From positions 85,979,406 to 86,043,405 of the forward strand of contig OZ023267.1 of NCBI GenBank assembly GCA_964006375.1: 64,000 nucleotides of DNA, written 5' to 3'. Below the pieces are notes generated by a model. The model had not been told where the DNA came from. It was given only the letters and a program-made list of their open reading frames with translations, and ran no database searches. Made by a program: the position numbers and the translations under genes. Positions 62,108 through 64,000 of the stretch are shown here, piece by piece; position 1 is the stretch's first letter, and every line of letters starts with the position of its first letter. Source of the DNA: Tillus elongatus. Its lineage: Eukaryota; Arthropoda; Insecta; Coleoptera; Cleridae.

Positions 62108-63170
62108 ATGGAGGTGATGGGTAAGCAAGAGAGAAATGTTAAGAAAAGGATTTTACAACTTGCTGAAAATATTCGAAAAAAAATTTAATGCTTAAGCTTA
62201 ACAGAGCTGATAATGATGATGCTCTGCAACGTTTATATAAACCAACTGTTGAGCCGCTAAGTGGAATATCTAAAAACACATTAGCACTGCAGCAGCCACC
62301 TGTGGCTGAACAAATCAAAGAAGAAGTTGATATACCAGAAACGAAACCCAAAGTTGAGTTCCTTAAAGATCATGAAGTTTTTGAAGCTGAACCGGGGGAG
62401 GAGACAAGTTTCGATGAGGATATTCCAACATTTAAAGAGCTTGAGGCAGACCTATAAACTGTCGCAACAAACCCAGCATACGAATTTTTGGAGCAATATC
62501 CTGAACGAGTTCGGTATTATGTAGACAAGTATTTTACTGAACCACCGAGACTTGCTACCATTGATCAAACGTATGGTGCTCGCTACGCTAAAGATACTGG
62601 TAGCTGGAGTCTTGGTAACAAACACTTAGACTTTACTGATGCTGAGATTCAACTGGGTCAAAGGAGATACCCACAAACACAAGGTCTGCTAGAATTGATA
62701 TTTATGAAAAGACCTAGTGGGTATACTTATGACGATCTTCAACACTATGGAGATATTCTAGAAGCAACTAGTGTTCATAAAATAAACTACGATCCCAATG
62801 CACGAACCAAGGGTTGTTCCTCGGAAAAGTATCTGACTCTAATAAAACCAGTTATATATCCACGAGGGCGTAGATCCTCAACTCCTCAAGGTTTACACCT
62901 ACGACGAGACAGCGACAACGTCCGACATCTTAACAAAAAACTGAACCTAAAGCAAAGAGTGATAAGAGCAGTGGTAGCAGCAGCATCAGCACCAACAACT
63001 ACATGATATAAAATAACAAACAAATAGCATATGTGTATTGGGATGACATAAACGAATTGGTTGACAGACTTAGACTTTTAGTGGCTTGCCAAGTTGCTGG
63101 TAATAATGCTCATAACAACGAAATTCAGTCAATCTTGGAAAAACTAAAGGAAGCTAGTGTTATCGCCTAG
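62108..63170 (+). pseudogene. 375-aa conserved Polinton protein, copy 2 (broken)
   Basis: Homologous to 28108-29235. A 1-base loss near 62185, a TAA at 62455 (CAA in element 1), and deletions near 62895-62940 break it. The core domain (62488-62900) is open, and the C-terminal WDDINELVDRLRLLVACQ block is present near 63043. Confidence 0.85.
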
Positions 63171-63183
63171 TAAGCCTACAACC

Positions 63184-63300
63184 ATGAAGCGTCGCCGACG
63201 ACAACATCAACGTAACGCTGAACCATCTGATGTTAAGAATTCTATAAATGTATGTCAACAAACGGCAAGAGTTTACATACTTGTACTTAGAATCAAATAA
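63184..63300 (+). CDS. small basic ORF, copy 2
   Basis: 38 codons from MKRRRRQHQRN; counterpart of 29249-29380, but the second half differs by a frameshift. Low support. Confidence 0.25.
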   Translation: MKRRRRQHQRNAEPSDVKNSINVCQQTARVYILVLRIK

Positions 63301-63345
63301 AAGTCTCTGTTAAAAATAATGTGTTTTTATTTAATAATAATACAA

Positions 63346-64000
63346 TTAAAAATTATGCCGTAAATCAAGAATATCCTGAACAAACTTCTCTTGTGGTACA
63401 TCTGCTATCTGTAAGTTGTTTATATGTGCCGTAAGGTATTTTACTTCGGTCTTTATGCTGTTAAAGAGATTTACTGAATTTGGATCATACAGCATGTTTA
63501 GTACCACTTGGGTATTGGGATGTTTATTTTTAAAGTTCCTGACAGCTCTTCGGAAACTTTTCTTTTGTGTTCTTACATCATGATATAGATAGGTGGCGTC
63601 TCTCTCGTTTCTTGCAAGTAAACCAAACGCACTTATTTTTCCCGGGTACCTTGGCTTTGGGAATATATCTTCAAGAGGTTCTGTGACTTTAGCATTTGTT
63701 TCTCGCATACGCTGCAGTTCATCATCTATCTCCATTAATTTCAATTTAATCTCCTCAAGGTTGTCCCTGTATTTCTGATTAAATTCGCTTAGGAAAAAAT
63801 CAAAAATAATTCGGTTGCACTTGTGATAGAAACGATTGGATAGCCCCCAAGCCAAATTTACTATCAAATCTTTGCACACATATGTACCAGATATCAAGTT
63901 GTTTTCAGCTTGTCTTTCAGCAAAGTCTACCACGTATGTAGCAGTAGTTAGTGCTAATTGAAATGTTGCATCCGCTTCTAGGGGGCCAGTATTCCGGCCC
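63346..64000 (-). CDS. KilA-N/MSV199-type protein, copy 2 (cut by window end)
   Basis: C-terminal ~217 codons open to the window edge: YVCKDLIVNLAWGLSNRFY (MSV199-like), coiled coil, and FGLLARNE...LYDPNSVNLFNSIKTEVKYL. About 85% identical to 29410-30345. The KilA-N domain would lie beyond 64000, so its integrity is unknown. Confidence 0.8.
   Translation of the reverse strand, partial: GRNTGPLEADATFQLALTTATYVVDFAERQAENNLISGTYVCKDLIVNLAWGLSNRFYHKCNRIIFDFFLSEFNQKYRDNLEEIKLKLMEIDDELQRMRETNAKVTEPLEDIFPKPRYPGKISAFGLLARNERDATYLYHDVRTQKKSFRRAVRNFKNKHPNTQVVLNMLYDPNSVNLFNSIKTEVKYLTAHINNLQIADVPQEKFVQDILDLRHNF

Overview
This is a transposon-dense stretch of eukaryotic nuclear DNA, most likely from an insect. 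Pointers are spliceosomal introns, many long (TA)n arrays, tRNA-headed SINEs, mariner-type, Penelope-like and I/LOA-type non-LTR elements, and an AT-rich background. I cannot name the species, and I see no convincing ordinary host gene.

The centrepiece is a virus-like Polinton/Maverick (adintovirus-like) element at 7202-32089 (24,888 bp). It is bounded by ~0.8-kb terminal inverted repeats and a perfect 6-bp target duplication (GACATG at 7196-7201 and 32090-32095). Its right third carries an open virion module. On the minus strand are a major capsid protein, a 53-aa small ORF and a penton-like minor capsid protein, in tightly packed order. On the plus strand are an A32/FtsK-type packaging ATPase and a conserved 375-aa protein. 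A KilA-N/MSV199-type gene converges on the 375-aa gene. The left ~16 kb, where polymerase B and integrase would be expected, holds only decayed repeats. Protease and PX-like genes are missing through deletions.

A second copy (about 57000 to the window end) still has an adenain-type cysteine protease and a PX-like gene. Its capsid, penton, ATPase and 375-aa genes are broken. A third, scrambled remnant (about 2815-7195) has an integrase fragment fused to a KilA-N fragment, then a matrix-metalloproteinase-like gene with a hemopexin tail and a block of palindromic tandem repeats.

Three non-coding features recur in these copies: arrays built on an ACAGCTGT palindrome; a degenerate tRNA-like sequence with A/B-box-like motifs and a T4 stop, mirrored at both ends of element 1 and present in copy 2; and, in both terminal repeats of element 1, a compact GCGCATGCGC / TGACGTCA cluster.

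Layout: 1-1415 broken, intron-bearing YqaJ-type recombinase gene; 1.5-2.7 kb SINEs; 2.8-7.2 kb third virus-like remnant; 7.2-32.1 kb element 1; 32-35 kb repeat mosaic and a DDE transposase; 35.3-40.1 kb GC-rich LOA-type retrotransposon (minus); 40.1-43.0 kb mariner-like element with ~740-bp inverted repeats; 43-51 kb non-autonomous DNA elements, LINE and Penelope fragments and a hammerhead ribozyme fossil; 51.2-55.8 kb second LOA-type copy; 56.2-57.0 kb LINE fragment; 57.0-64.0 kb second virus-like copy, cut by the window edge. Family names rest on recognised motifs and recalled family features; no database search was run.
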